Shown here piece by piece: positions 52,708 through 61,182 of a DNA stretch of 64,000 nucleotides; positions within the stretch are counted from its first letter, which is position 1, and each line of letters starts with the position of its first letter. Under the pieces are notes generated by a model. The model had not been told where the DNA came from, did not search any database, and worked only from the letters and a program-made list of their open reading frames with translations. Source of the DNA: Rhodocyclaceae bacterium (lineage in GTDB: Bacteria > Pseudomonadota > Gammaproteobacteria > Burkholderiales > Ga0077523); contig JADCHQ010000011.1 in NCBI GenBank assembly GCA_020248405.1, positions 105,196 through 169,195 on the forward strand, given 5' to 3'. Made by a program: the position numbers and the translations under genes.

Positions 52708-54545
52708 GCGTCCCCGTCCCGCGGTGGCTGGGCGATCTGGAGCGCCTGCTCCCGATCCGTTCCCAGTTCGTGCTGTCAGGCAACGTGCGCGACCTCGCCA
52801 TCCTTGAAGCCGCTGGCAAGCCGGTGCTGGTGCCGCTGGTGCGCGCCCTCTGGGAACGGCTCAGCGCACGGGGCTATCGATTCGCGGTGCTGCACGACAT
52901 GGTGGACGGCGTGCGCGTCTACCCCGCCCAGGAAAATCTCCGCGCCCAGGCCGCCGAGTGGCTGCAATTGCCGCGCGCCGACGGCGCCGCGCCCATGGGC
53001 CTGGAGGCGCTCGCCCAGTTGGCCGCGCGGGTCGCCGCGCTGCGCGAGGCGCGCTGCGCGCTGGTGCTGGACTACGCCTCGCGCATCGCCCGCGCGCCCG
53101 CCGGCCTCGACGCCGCCGAGCACCGGTTCTTCGTGGCCATGGAAAAACTCGCGGCCGGCGCCGCGCCCGTGGTACCGAAGGACAGCACCGCCGCCGACCG
53201 TTCACCGCGCTTCAATCCCATTATCTGGCTCGCAAATCGCAACCAGGACCTGCCCTCGTGGCTCACCCTGGACAGCGAGCGCATCGAAACCATCGTCGTC
53301 CCCGAGCCCGACTACGAGGCCCGCCGCGCCGCCGGCGCGCTTCTGGGGCCGCTGTTCAGCGACTTCGACGCCGCCGGTGCCGAGGCCCAGGCGCGCTTCG
53401 CCGTCAACCTCGCCGATGCCACCGACCGCATGACCCTCACGGCGCTCGCCGACATCGCCCAGCTCGCGGGCGGCTCGGGGCTGGGCATCGGGCGCGTGGA
53501 TGACGCGGTGCGCACCTTCAAGGTGGGCGCCACCGAAAACCCCTGGAAGCAGCCCTACCTGCGCCAGCGCATCGCCGGAGCCACGACCACCATCGAGCGT
53601 CGCATCAAGGGCCAGCGCCATGCGGTGGTCAAGACCATCGACATCCTGATGCGTTCGGTCATGGGTCTTACCGGTGCGCACGCCCGCTCCGGAGGAAATC
53701 GTCCGCGGGGCGTGCTGTTCTTCGCCGGGCCCACAGGCGTGGGCAAGACCGAGCTCGCCAAGACCCTGACGGAAGTGGTGTTCGGCGACGAACGCGCCTA
53801 CGTGCGCTTCGACATGAGCGAGTTCGCCGCCGAGCATTCCGCCGCGCGACTGCTCGGCGCCCCGCCGGGCTACGTGGGCTTCGATGCTGGCGGCGAACTC
53901 ACCAACGCGCTGCGCGCGCGGCCCTTTTCCGTGGTGCTTTTCGACGAAATCGAAAAAGCGCATCCCCGCATCCTCGACAAGTTCCTGCAGATCCTCGAGG
54001 ACGGCCGCCTCACCGATGGCCGCGGGCAGACCGCACACTTCTCCGAATCCATCATCGTGTTCACCTCCAACCTGGGCATCACCGTGGAGGACGAGCAGGG
54101 CCGCCGGGTGCAAAACGTCAAGCCGGGCGACCCGTACGAGGAGGTGGAAGCGCGCGTGCGCGACGCCATCGGGGAGCACTTCAAGTTTCGCCTGATGCGC
54201 CCGGAAATACTCAACCGCATAGGCGACAATATCGTGGTGTTCGACTTCATCCGGCCTGCGGTGGCACAGAGCATCTTCGAGGGTATGCTGGCCAACGTGC
54301 TGGCGCGCGCCCGCGCAGAGCACGCCATCGAAATCCAGCTCGACGCCACCGTTAGCGACACCCTGCGCGAACTGTGCACCGCGGACCTCTCCCATGGCGG
54401 ACGCGGCATCGGCAATCAGCTGGAATCGGTATTCGTGAACCCGCTCGCCCGCGCGCTGTTTACCCGTTCCCCCGAGGCCGCGAGTGAAGTGCGGGTCACC
54501 CACATCACGCAAGCCGACCGGGTGTGGACGCTGCGGCTGGCGTGA
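52704..54545 (+). CDS. ClpA/ClpB-like AAA+ ATPase, one degenerate and one active module
   Basis: The second half (about 300-613) is a Clp-type AAA+ module: Walker A GPTGVGKT (342-349), VRFDMSEFAAEHSAARL, pore loop GAPPGYVGF (386-394), Walker B VVLFDEIEKAHP, and RPEILNRIGDNIV near the end. The first half (1-290) also looks like an AAA fold, with RSQFVLSGNVRDL, a strand ending VLDYAS, and WLANRNQDLPSWL, but without a Walker A. No ClpP-contact loop is obvious. It is likely a remodelling machine or disaggregase. It overlaps genes on both sides by 4 bases. Confidence 0.85.
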   Translation: MSVPVPRWLGDLERLLPIRSQFVLSGNVRDLAILEAAGKPVLVPLVRALWERLSARGYRFAVLHDMVDGVRVYPAQENLRAQAAEWLQLPRADGAAPMGLEALAQLAARVAALREARCALVLDYASRIARAPAGLDAAEHRFFVAMEKLAAGAAPVVPKDSTAADRSPRFNPIIWLANRNQDLPSWLTLDSERIETIVVPEPDYEARRAAGALLGPLFSDFDAAGAEAQARFAVNLADATDRMTLTALADIAQLAGGSGLGIGRVDDAVRTFKVGATENPWKQPYLRQRIAGATTTIERRIKGQRHAVVKTIDILMRSVMGLTGAHARSGGNRPRGVLFFAGPTGVGKTELAKTLTEVVFGDERAYVRFDMSEFAAEHSAARLLGAPPGYVGFDAGGELTNALRARPFSVVLFDEIEKAHPRILDKFLQILEDGRLTDGRGQTAHFSESIIVFTSNLGITVEDEQGRRVQNVKPGDPYEEVEARVRDAIGEHFKFRLMRPEILNRIGDNIVVFDFIRPAVAQSIFEGMLANVLARARAEHAIEIQLDATVSDTLRELCTADLSHGGRGIGNQLESVFVNPLARALFTRSPEAASEVRVTHITQADRVWTLRLA

Positions 54546-55192
54546 TCAGTATCGCCCTCAACAAGGCGCATTTTCCGGTGACGGTGCTCGGGCCGGGGCG
54601 GCGCATCGGCCTCTGGACACAGGGTTGCAGCATCGGTTGCAAGGGTTGCATCTCCCAGGACACCTGGGACCAGGATGAATCGCGCCGCGTGCCCGTAGAC
54701 ACGCTGGTGGCCTGGTGCCGCTCTGCCTGCAACGACCAGCTCGACGGCATCACCATTTCCGGCGGCGAGCCCTTCGACCAGCCAGAGGCACTGCGAGCCT
54801 TGCTGGAGGCCCTGTGGGCCTGGCGCGCCGAACTCAGCGAGCCTTTCGACATTCTCTGCTACAGCGGCCACCCGCTGCGCCGCCTGGAACGCCAGCACGG
54901 GGACATTCTGGCGCAGCTCGATGCCCTGGTGCCCGAACCCTTCGTGCAATCCCTGCCCCTGGGCGGGCTCTGGAGGGGGTCTTCCAACCAGCCGCTGGTG
55001 CCGATCTCCCCGCTGGGTCAGGCGCGCTACGGTCCCCACTTACACGCGCCTGCGGCCGCTAAGCGCCTTCAGGTGTCGGTGGAACCGGATCGCATCTGGT
55101 ACATCGGTATCCCGGATCGCGATGACATGGCACGCGTGGAACGCACCTGCGCCGAGCGTGGGCTGGTGTTCATGCGTCGGTCCTGGCGATGA
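54542..55192 (+). CDS. Radical-SAM activase-like protein (NrdG/PflA type)
   Basis: The start is GTG 54542, overlapping the ATPase stop (GTGA). Cys29, Cys33 and Cys36 form CX3CX2C, the 4Fe-4S site, followed by the S-AdoMet motif TISGGEPFDQ (71-80). The 216-aa size and simple plan fit a glycyl-radical-enzyme activase. No glycyl-radical enzyme lies in the module, so its target could be elsewhere or one of the neighbours. The C-terminal third has no second cluster. Confidence 0.85.
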   Translation: MISIALNKAHFPVTVLGPGRRIGLWTQGCSIGCKGCISQDTWDQDESRRVPVDTLVAWCRSACNDQLDGITISGGEPFDQPEALRALLEALWAWRAELSEPFDILCYSGHPLRRLERQHGDILAQLDALVPEPFVQSLPLGGLWRGSSNQPLVPISPLGQARYGPHLHAPAAAKRLQVSVEPDRIWYIGIPDRDDMARVERTCAERGLVFMRRSWR

Positions 55193-55761
55193 GCGAGTCC
55201 GCTGGCCTGGTCCGGCGCTGCCCCGCCTGCGGCGAGGAATCTCCCCACACGGCCCTGCGCTGCAGCTGCGGCACCCTGCTCGCGCACGTGGACCTCACCG
55301 CACCCGGCGAAGCGCCAACGGTCACGGAACCCAAGCCGCTGCCGTCATGCGTGGACACCTCGGTGTCATGCCCCCACCCGGACTGCGGGCAACCCAATGC
55401 GCCGGGGGCCCTTCGGTGCACCTATTGTGATCGCCCGTTGGGCACCACGCCTCGCGCCTGCATCCACTGGCCCTGGGGCGAAACCACCATCATCGGACCG
55501 GAGACCCTCGTGGGCCGGGTGCCCGGTGTCGACGCTTCCCTTGCCGGTCGCCTCGCGCGCGACTTCGACAATGTCTCGCGCCGCCACGCCGTGCTGCGCG
55601 CTGGCGCCGACGGCATCACGGTGGAAGACCTGGGTTCGTCCAACGGCACCTTCGTCAACGACATTCGCCTACCTGCTCGCCAACCCATCAGGCTGCACGA
55701 CGGTGCTCGCGTGCGATTCGCAGCCGATCTTGCGGCCACGGTACACATCGAACATGACTAA
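55189..55761 (+). CDS. FHA-domain protein with N-terminal zinc ribbons
   Basis: Two zinc-ribbon-like sites come first: Cys11, 14, 25 and 27, then Cys61, 66, 77 and 80 (CTYCDRPLG). The FHA domain (about 100-190) has the binding residues: LVGRVP (GR 109-110), SRRHAVL (130-136) and LGSSNGTFVND. FHA domains read phosphothreonine, so this is the reader of the kinase two genes later. It overlaps the radical-SAM gene by 4 bases and the phosphatase gene by 8. Confidence 0.88.
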   Translation: MSESAGLVRRCPACGEESPHTALRCSCGTLLAHVDLTAPGEAPTVTEPKPLPSCVDTSVSCPHPDCGQPNAPGALRCTYCDRPLGTTPRACIHWPWGETTIIGPETLVGRVPGVDASLAGRLARDFDNVSRRHAVLRAGADGITVEDLGSSNGTFVNDIRLPARQPIRLHDGARVRFAADLAATVHIEHD

Positions 55762-56551
55762 GGCCGAGGCCAAACCCGCCGCCGATGCGCTGTTCCTTCA
55801 GGTGGTGGCCATCACGCACCGGGGGCGTGGTCGCGATCACAACGAAGATTCCATTGGCGCCGGTCCGTGGCGGGGCCCGGCGGACATGGGCAAGCCCGCG
55901 GTGCTGCGTTTTCGCATCGGCCGCGGCCGTGCTGCCGCGTTCGTGGTCGCGGACGGTCTGGGCGGGCACCCGGCGGGCGAGGTGGCCAGCCAGTCGGTGG
56001 TTGAGCGCATCGCCAGCCGGTCCGCCACCCTCGGCCAGGACCTGCTGGCAGCAGCCCGCCACCTGACGGCGGACGTGAACGAGCAGCTCTATGCCCAGAT
56101 GCGCGCATCGGAGAACCTGGTGGGCATGGGCTCCACCGTGGCCGGGCTGCTGTGCAGCTCGGATCAATGCGTGGTGTTCAACATCGGCGATAGTCGCGTG
56201 TATCGCTGGCAGGACGGTTATCTCCATCAGATTTCCGTGGATCACGTCACGCCTGGCCGAAGCGGCGTGGCTGCCAGCCTGGGCGGCGCGCCTTTCTTCG
56301 TGAAGGTGAACGCCCACGTGGCGTCGGAGCGCTGGCTGCTTGGCCGCCGCTACCTGTTGTGCTCCGACGGTGTGAGCGGGGTTCTGACCCAGGAGACGCT
56401 CGAGACGTGCATGGCGCTGCCCGCACTGGACGCCGTGCGGGCGCTGATCCGGGCGGTACGGGCGGCTGGCGCTCCCGACGACATTTCCATGTTGCTGCTG
56501 GAACGAACGGCGGCCCGGCCGCAGTCGCCCGCACCAAAGACCGGAGCGTAG
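55754..56551 (+). CDS. PP2C-family Ser/Thr phosphatase
   Basis: This is a metal-dependent phosphatase opposing the kinase. Motifs: RGRGRDHNEDSIG (NED 30-32), FVVADGLGGHPAGEVAS (DGLGGH 67-72), VFNIGDSRVYRW, LLCSDGVSGVL and APDDISMLLL; all metal-binding Asp residues are kept. Start ATG 55754 overlaps the FHA gene by 8 bases. Length is 265 aa, with no membrane segment. The kinase gene follows 4 bases after its stop. Confidence 0.93.
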   Translation: MTKAEAKPAADALFLQVVAITHRGRGRDHNEDSIGAGPWRGPADMGKPAVLRFRIGRGRAAAFVVADGLGGHPAGEVASQSVVERIASRSATLGQDLLAAARHLTADVNEQLYAQMRASENLVGMGSTVAGLLCSSDQCVVFNIGDSRVYRWQDGYLHQISVDHVTPGRSGVAASLGGAPFFVKVNAHVASERWLLGRRYLLCSDGVSGVLTQETLETCMALPALDAVRALIRAVRAAGAPDDISMLLLERTAARPQSPAPKTGA

Positions 56552-56555
56552 GCCG

Positions 56556-58814
56556 TTGAGCGACCACACTCGCCTGGATGACGCCTCCACCCCGGCGCTC
56601 ACCCGCCTGGATTCGCGCGTCGATCCCGGCCAGCTCTCCGGCGCCACCCGCCTCGACGGCGCCGTGCCACGCGGTGCTTCGGCGGTGGCGAGCTCGGTGT
56701 TCAACCTGCCAGCGGCGCTCGCCACCCGCTGGCGCATCGTCGCGCCAATTCCGGCCGGCGGCGCGGAGGCCGAATTGTTCGTGGTCGCGCGGCAGGAGGA
56801 CGGGTTCGAGGCGGTTGCCAAGATCTACCGCCCGGGGCTCAAACCCCGCTCCGCCGCGCTGGAGCGCATCGAGACAACCCTGCGCGAGCACATGATTCCA
56901 GTATTCGAGCGCGGCGAATCGGACGGCCTTGCCTACGAGGTGATGGAGTATTGCCGCCACGGATCGCTGCGCGCCCTGTTGCCCGCGTGCGTCGGCGATG
57001 CTGTCCGGATAGAAGCCCTGCTCGCGGAGCTCACGCCCGCCCTTGAGACATTGCACCGCGCAGGCCTGATCCATCGCGACCTCAAGCCGGAGAACGTGCT
57101 GGTACGCACCACGGCCCCCCTCGATCTGGTGCTTGCCGACTTCGGCATCGCCTCGGTGACCGAGGGCACGCATCACTTCACCTCCACCAGCCGTACCGTG
57201 CGCTATGCCGCGCCCGAAGCCATGACGGGCGTTATCTCCTCCAAGGCGGACTGTTGGTCCCTTGGGATGATCCTGTTCGAAGCCCTCACCGGACGGCATC
57301 CCTTCGACGGCCTCTCCGAGGCCGTGGTGAATCACCAGCTGGTCACGCGCGCGGTGGATGTGAGCGCCGTGGCCGATCCTGCCTGGCGGGCCCTGTTGCG
57401 GGGGCTGCTGCTGCGCGATCCGGCGCGCCGCTGGGGAACCGAGGAGGTGCGCCGCTGGCTCGATCGCGATCCCGGCTTCGATCGCACCCACGCGCCCGCC
57501 GAGGAGCCCTCGGCCGCACCCATGGCGCACCCTTACAGGATCGAGGGTTTGGAGTGCTTCACGGCCGAGGAACTGGGTGTCGCACTGGTGCGGCACTGGG
57601 GTCAGGGCGTGCGCGACCTGGCGCGCGGCTTCGTGGCCAACTGGCTGAGCAACGACCTGCGCGACTTGAACCTTGCGCGCTTCATCCACGACCTGGCGGA
57701 TGACACCAACCTCACGCCCGACATGCGGCTGCTGCGCTTCGCCTACCGGGTCGCCCCCTCGCTACCCGCGGCCTGGAAGGGCATCAGCCTTGGCGACGAC
57801 TCGCTCGCCGCCGCGTGCCGGCGCGCCCTTGATGGCGGTGCAGCCGAAGCGCGCTGGATTGCCGAGGTGGTGTCCCTGAACGTCGCCGCGCAGTTGCCCG
57901 AGCGCCATCCCGATCGTGCCGCGCTGATGACACGCATCGGGCGCTGGCAAAGCAGGGCGCGGGCCTTCAAGACCGCGGCCCACAGGCTGCTCGAGGCGCA
58001 ACAATCGGCGCTCCGCCTCACGGCGGAGGCTGGCACCGTGGCCGACTTCGACGAACTGATGTACGGCAGCCATCAGATGCCCGTGTCGGACCTGCCACTG
58101 CCCCACGCCGCGTTGCTCGCCATCGATATCGCGCCGTCCGCGGTCGAGCGGCTGCGTCCTTTGGTGGCGAGCCTGGCCCTTGAAATCAGCGCGGACTGCG
58201 AGTGGTTCCTAACCCTGGGTAACATCGGGGACCTCGCTCCCGAAGCCCTGGTGGCGCTACACGCTGCCAGCGCACGTGCCCGCGCCTTCGCGCAGCGCCA
58301 CGCCGAACGGCGCGCCCGCGCCGCGGCGGCCGACCGCGAGGCTTGCGCCCATCTGCTGCGGGAGTTCGAGTCCGTCGTTCACGATCTCTGGATGAACACC
58401 TTCGATCGCCGCTTGGGTGAATCCACGCGACTCCGGATCCGCCAGATGGTGGACCACTTTGCCGAACTGCACACCCGGGTCCACGAACCCGCGCACGCCA
58501 AGCCACCGTTCGATGCCCTTCGCCTGCGGGTGCGCAAGGCCCGACCCTTCATGCACGCGGTAGCCAAGGCCCTGGATCGGCTGGATTACCTGGAGCGTCT
58601 GCGCGGCGCCGTTGTCTCGAACGCCGCGCCCATCGGTTTCTCCACTGCAGTGGTGCTGGCGCTGGTGCGCCTTCCGGTGCTGGTGTACGGAGTACTGGCC
58701 GCCATCGGCCTGGCCGTCGGCTGGTACTTCTGGGAGCGCCAACGGGCCGTTGACGGCCTGGTGCACGCCGTGGACCGTCTGCCGGCATCGCGAAAGACGC
58801 GCGCCGCAGCCTGA
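56556..58814 (+). CDS. Ser/Thr protein kinase with TRLD repeats and C-terminal membrane helix
   Basis: The protein (752 aa, TTG start) has an N-terminal tail with three TRLD motifs (Thr5, Thr16, Thr31), then a kinase domain at about 58-310: Lys89 in EAVAKIYR, LIHRDLKPENVL (Asp175), DFGIAS (195-200) and RYAAPEAMTG. The glycine loop is atypical (IPAGGAEAEL). Residues about 330-690 are helical and unknown. One or two membrane helices lie near the end (LPVLVYGVLAAIGLAVGWYFW), so the module may be tied to the membrane. Confidence 0.92.
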   Translation: MSDHTRLDDASTPALTRLDSRVDPGQLSGATRLDGAVPRGASAVASSVFNLPAALATRWRIVAPIPAGGAEAELFVVARQEDGFEAVAKIYRPGLKPRSAALERIETTLREHMIPVFERGESDGLAYEVMEYCRHGSLRALLPACVGDAVRIEALLAELTPALETLHRAGLIHRDLKPENVLVRTTAPLDLVLADFGIASVTEGTHHFTSTSRTVRYAAPEAMTGVISSKADCWSLGMILFEALTGRHPFDGLSEAVVNHQLVTRAVDVSAVADPAWRALLRGLLLRDPARRWGTEEVRRWLDRDPGFDRTHAPAEEPSAAPMAHPYRIEGLECFTAEELGVALVRHWGQGVRDLARGFVANWLSNDLRDLNLARFIHDLADDTNLTPDMRLLRFAYRVAPSLPAAWKGISLGDDSLAAACRRALDGGAAEARWIAEVVSLNVAAQLPERHPDRAALMTRIGRWQSRARAFKTAAHRLLEAQQSALRLTAEAGTVADFDELMYGSHQMPVSDLPLPHAALLAIDIAPSAVERLRPLVASLALEISADCEWFLTLGNIGDLAPEALVALHAASARARAFAQRHAERRARAAAADREACAHLLREFESVVHDLWMNTFDRRLGESTRLRIRQMVDHFAELHTRVHEPAHAKPPFDALRLRVRKARPFMHAVAKALDRLDYLERLRGAVVSNAAPIGFSTAVVLALVRLPVLVYGVLAAIGLAVGWYFWERQRAVDGLVHAVDRLPASRKTRAAA

Positions 58815-58895
58815 GAACTACCCCATGCCATTTACCGCCTCGCGCTTTTCGGCCCCCTCCTCGCCCAGCCGCGCAAACCCCCGCCTGCCTGCCCC

Positions 58896-59621
58896 ATGAC
58901 CAAGCCGGCTGCGGCATCGGCCCTCGCCACCGTTCTCATCGTCGAGGATGAGCCCGCCATCGCCGAGGCGCTGGCAGTGGCCCTGTACCGCGAGGGCTAT
59001 CGCTGCCTGCGGGCGGGCCTGGGGCGAGAGGCCCGCGTGCTGTTCCGCGACGACCAGCCCGACCTGGTGCTGCTGGACGTGGGCCTGCCCGACGGCAGTG
59101 GCTTCGACCTGTGCCGCGAGTGGCTTGCAGCCGCGAAAGTCCCCACGGTTTTTCTCACCGCTCGCGGCGAGGAATTCGACCGGGTGCTGGGCCTCGAATT
59201 GGGCGCCGACGATTACATCGTCAAGCCCTTCAGCCTGCGGGAGGTGGTGGCCCGGGTACGCGCCATCCTGCGCCGCGCCTCGCGCGCGCGGGAGCGGGCT
59301 TCGAGCGATGAACAGACGCCTGAGGGACCAGCCCTGTTTCGCATCGATGAGACGCGCGTGCGCATCGAGTACTGCGGCGCGCGGCTCGAGCTCACCCGAT
59401 ACGAGTTCGGCCTGCTGCGCGCCTTGCTCGCACACCCGCAGCGGGTGTTTTCCCGGGCCGAGCTGATGGACCGCGTGTGGGCCGACGCCCTCGACACCGG
59501 CGAGCGCACCGTGGACGCCCACGTGAAGATGCTGCGCGCAAAACTACGCGCCATCACCCTGGAGCACGAGCCCATCGTCACCCACCGCGGCCTGGGTTAT
59601 TCCATCGACCCCTGCGGCTGA
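58896..59621 (+). CDS. creB: Response regulator CreB
   Basis: This is an OmpR-type response regulator. The receiver domain has VLIVEDEPAIAEAL, Asp61 in LVLLDVGLPDG, and DDYIVKPFSL; the winged-helix DNA-binding part has ELTRYEFGLLRALLAHPQRVFSRAEL and GERTVDAHVKMLRAKL. The 241-aa product lies just before a CreC-like kinase and CreD, which identifies it. It starts at ATG 58896, 82 bases after the six-gene module. Confidence 0.9.
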   Translation: MTKPAAASALATVLIVEDEPAIAEALAVALYREGYRCLRAGLGREARVLFRDDQPDLVLLDVGLPDGSGFDLCREWLAAAKVPTVFLTARGEEFDRVLGLELGADDYIVKPFSLREVVARVRAILRRASRARERASSDEQTPEGPALFRIDETRVRIEYCGARLELTRYEFGLLRALLAHPQRVFSRAELMDRVWADALDTGERTVDAHVKMLRAKLRAITLEHEPIVTHRGLGYSIDPCG

Positions 59622-59636
59622 GAGGCTGCGCGCGCC

Positions 59637-61085
59637 ATGCGGATTTCCCTGCGCATCGCCCTGGGCTACTTCCTGATCGTGGGAGTGGCGACTTACCTGG
59701 TCTTCAACACCTTTGTGGAGGAGGTGAAGCCCGGCGTCAAGCAGGCCATGGAAGAAACCATGGTGGACGCCGCCAACGTGCTGGCCGAGCTGGCGGCGGA
59801 GGACTTGCGCGCCGGACGCCTGGGCGCGAGCCCCTTCGCCGCGGCGGTGGCGGCCTACCGGGGGCGCGACCCCGATGCGCGCATCTTCAGCCTTTCCAAG
59901 CGCTCCTCCGACCTGCGGGTGCTGGTGACTGACGGGCAGGGCATCGTGGTGTTCGATTCGCAGGGCGAGGATGTGGGCCGCGACTTCTCACGCTGGCGCG
60001 ACGTGTCGCGCACTCTGCGCGGCGAATACGGCGCGCGCGCCACGCGCCTCGACCCGGAGGACGACCGCTCGCTGGTGCTGCACGTGGCCTCGCCCGTGCT
60101 GGATGTGCCCAATGTGGCCGGCACGCGGCGCCTGCTGGGCGTGCTTACCGTGAGCAAGCCCACCCGCACGGTGTTGCCTTTCGCCGAGCGCGCCGAGCGG
60201 CGGGTGGTGAACGCCGGGCTGCTGCTGCTGGGCGCCGCCCTGCTGATCGGCGCGTTCTTCACCCTCTGGCTCAACCATTCCATTCGCACGTTGCGCGACT
60301 TTGCCCGCGAGGTGGCCCAGGGAGGCCGGCCGCCGCCGCCGCGGCTGGGCCGCAACGAACTGGGCGACCTGGAGGCCGCCGTTCACTCCATGCGTGAAAA
60401 GCTCGACGGCCGGGCCTACGTGGAGGACTACGTCCAGAGCCTCACCCATGAGCTGAAGAGCCCCATCGCCGGCTTGCGGGCTGCTGCCGAGGTGCTGTCC
60501 GATGAACGGGCCACGCCAGAGGAACGGCAGCGCTTTCAGGATCACATTGCCTCCCAGACCGAGCGACTGGCGGGCATCGTGGACCGCATGCTCGAGCTGG
60601 CCCACGTGGAATCCACGCCCCACCTGGCGGGCACCGCCACCGTGGATCTGGCGGCCCTCATCGGGCGCGAGGTGGAAACCCTCGACCCGCGGGCGCGGGC
60701 CGCCGGCGTGCGCCTGGAGGCCCACACCAGCGCTGCCGGCACGCTGGTGGGCGATGGCTTCCTGGTGGGCCGGGCACTCTCCAATTTGCTGGACAACGCC
60801 CTGGCCTTTTCACCCGCGGGCGGTACCGTCCACGTGGGCGTCGCGCGAAACAGCCAATCGGTCACCGTGACGATCCGCGACCATGGCCCGGGCCTGCCCG
60901 ACTACGCCAGCCCACGGGTGTTCGAACGCTTCTATTCCCTGCCGCGACCCGACGGCACCCGCGGCACGGGACTCGGACTGCCCTTCGTCCAGGAAATCGC
61001 CCGGCTCCACGGCGGCCAGCTGCGGGTGACCAACCATCCCCAGGGCGGTTGCGAGGCGCGGCTCACCCTCGCCCTGCACTCGTAG
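59637..61085 (+). CDS. creC: Sensor histidine kinase CreC
   Basis: The first membrane helix is at about 5-24, a periplasmic sensor domain follows to about 188, and the second helix is at 190-212 (VNAGLLLLGAALLIGAFFTL). Next come a HAMP-like segment and the kinase core: His271 in SLTHELKSPIAGLR, NLLDNALAFSP, DHGPGLPD and GTGLGLPFVQEI. The 482-aa length is right for CreC. It begins 15 bases after creB and probably responds to envelope or metabolic stress. Confidence 0.9.
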   Translation: MRISLRIALGYFLIVGVATYLVFNTFVEEVKPGVKQAMEETMVDAANVLAELAAEDLRAGRLGASPFAAAVAAYRGRDPDARIFSLSKRSSDLRVLVTDGQGIVVFDSQGEDVGRDFSRWRDVSRTLRGEYGARATRLDPEDDRSLVLHVASPVLDVPNVAGTRRLLGVLTVSKPTRTVLPFAERAERRVVNAGLLLLGAALLIGAFFTLWLNHSIRTLRDFAREVAQGGRPPPPRLGRNELGDLEAAVHSMREKLDGRAYVEDYVQSLTHELKSPIAGLRAAAEVLSDERATPEERQRFQDHIASQTERLAGIVDRMLELAHVESTPHLAGTATVDLAALIGREVETLDPRARAAGVRLEAHTSAAGTLVGDGFLVGRALSNLLDNALAFSPAGGTVHVGVARNSQSVTVTIRDHGPGLPDYASPRVFERFYSLPRPDGTRGTGLGLPFVQEIARLHGGQLRVTNHPQGGCEARLTLALHS

Positions 61086-61100
61086 TCCCACGCAGCGCGT

Positions 61101-61116
61101 TTCACACGAATTTCAC
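61101..61116 (+). promoter_or_regulatory. CreB-binding direct repeat (cre tag) upstream of creD
   Basis: TTCAC (61101-61105), six bases, TTCAC (61112-61116) matches exactly the known CreB (BlrA/B) tag TTCACnnnnnnTTCAC. It lies just after creC and 67 bases before the creD start, as in other creD genes. A second tag was not seen before creB. This also confirms the identification of creB. Confidence 0.85.
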
Positions 61117-61182
61117 CGTGGCCGCTTCGTGGCTTCGCACGGCTGGCAAAACATGGCCCATCCCCTTACAGGAGACGTTGCC

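Noticed and set aside
51364..58814. Six-gene module as part of a type VI secretion system
   Set aside because: Kinase, PP2C, FHA and a Clp-like ATPase recall T6SS regulation, but there is no TssB/C, Hcp, VgrG, TssM or any other structural gene, and the ATPase lacks the ClpV plan.
51364..58814. TerY-P triad
   Set aside because: The triad needs a vWA protein with PP2C and kinase; no vWA (MIDAS) motif is seen in any of the six genes.
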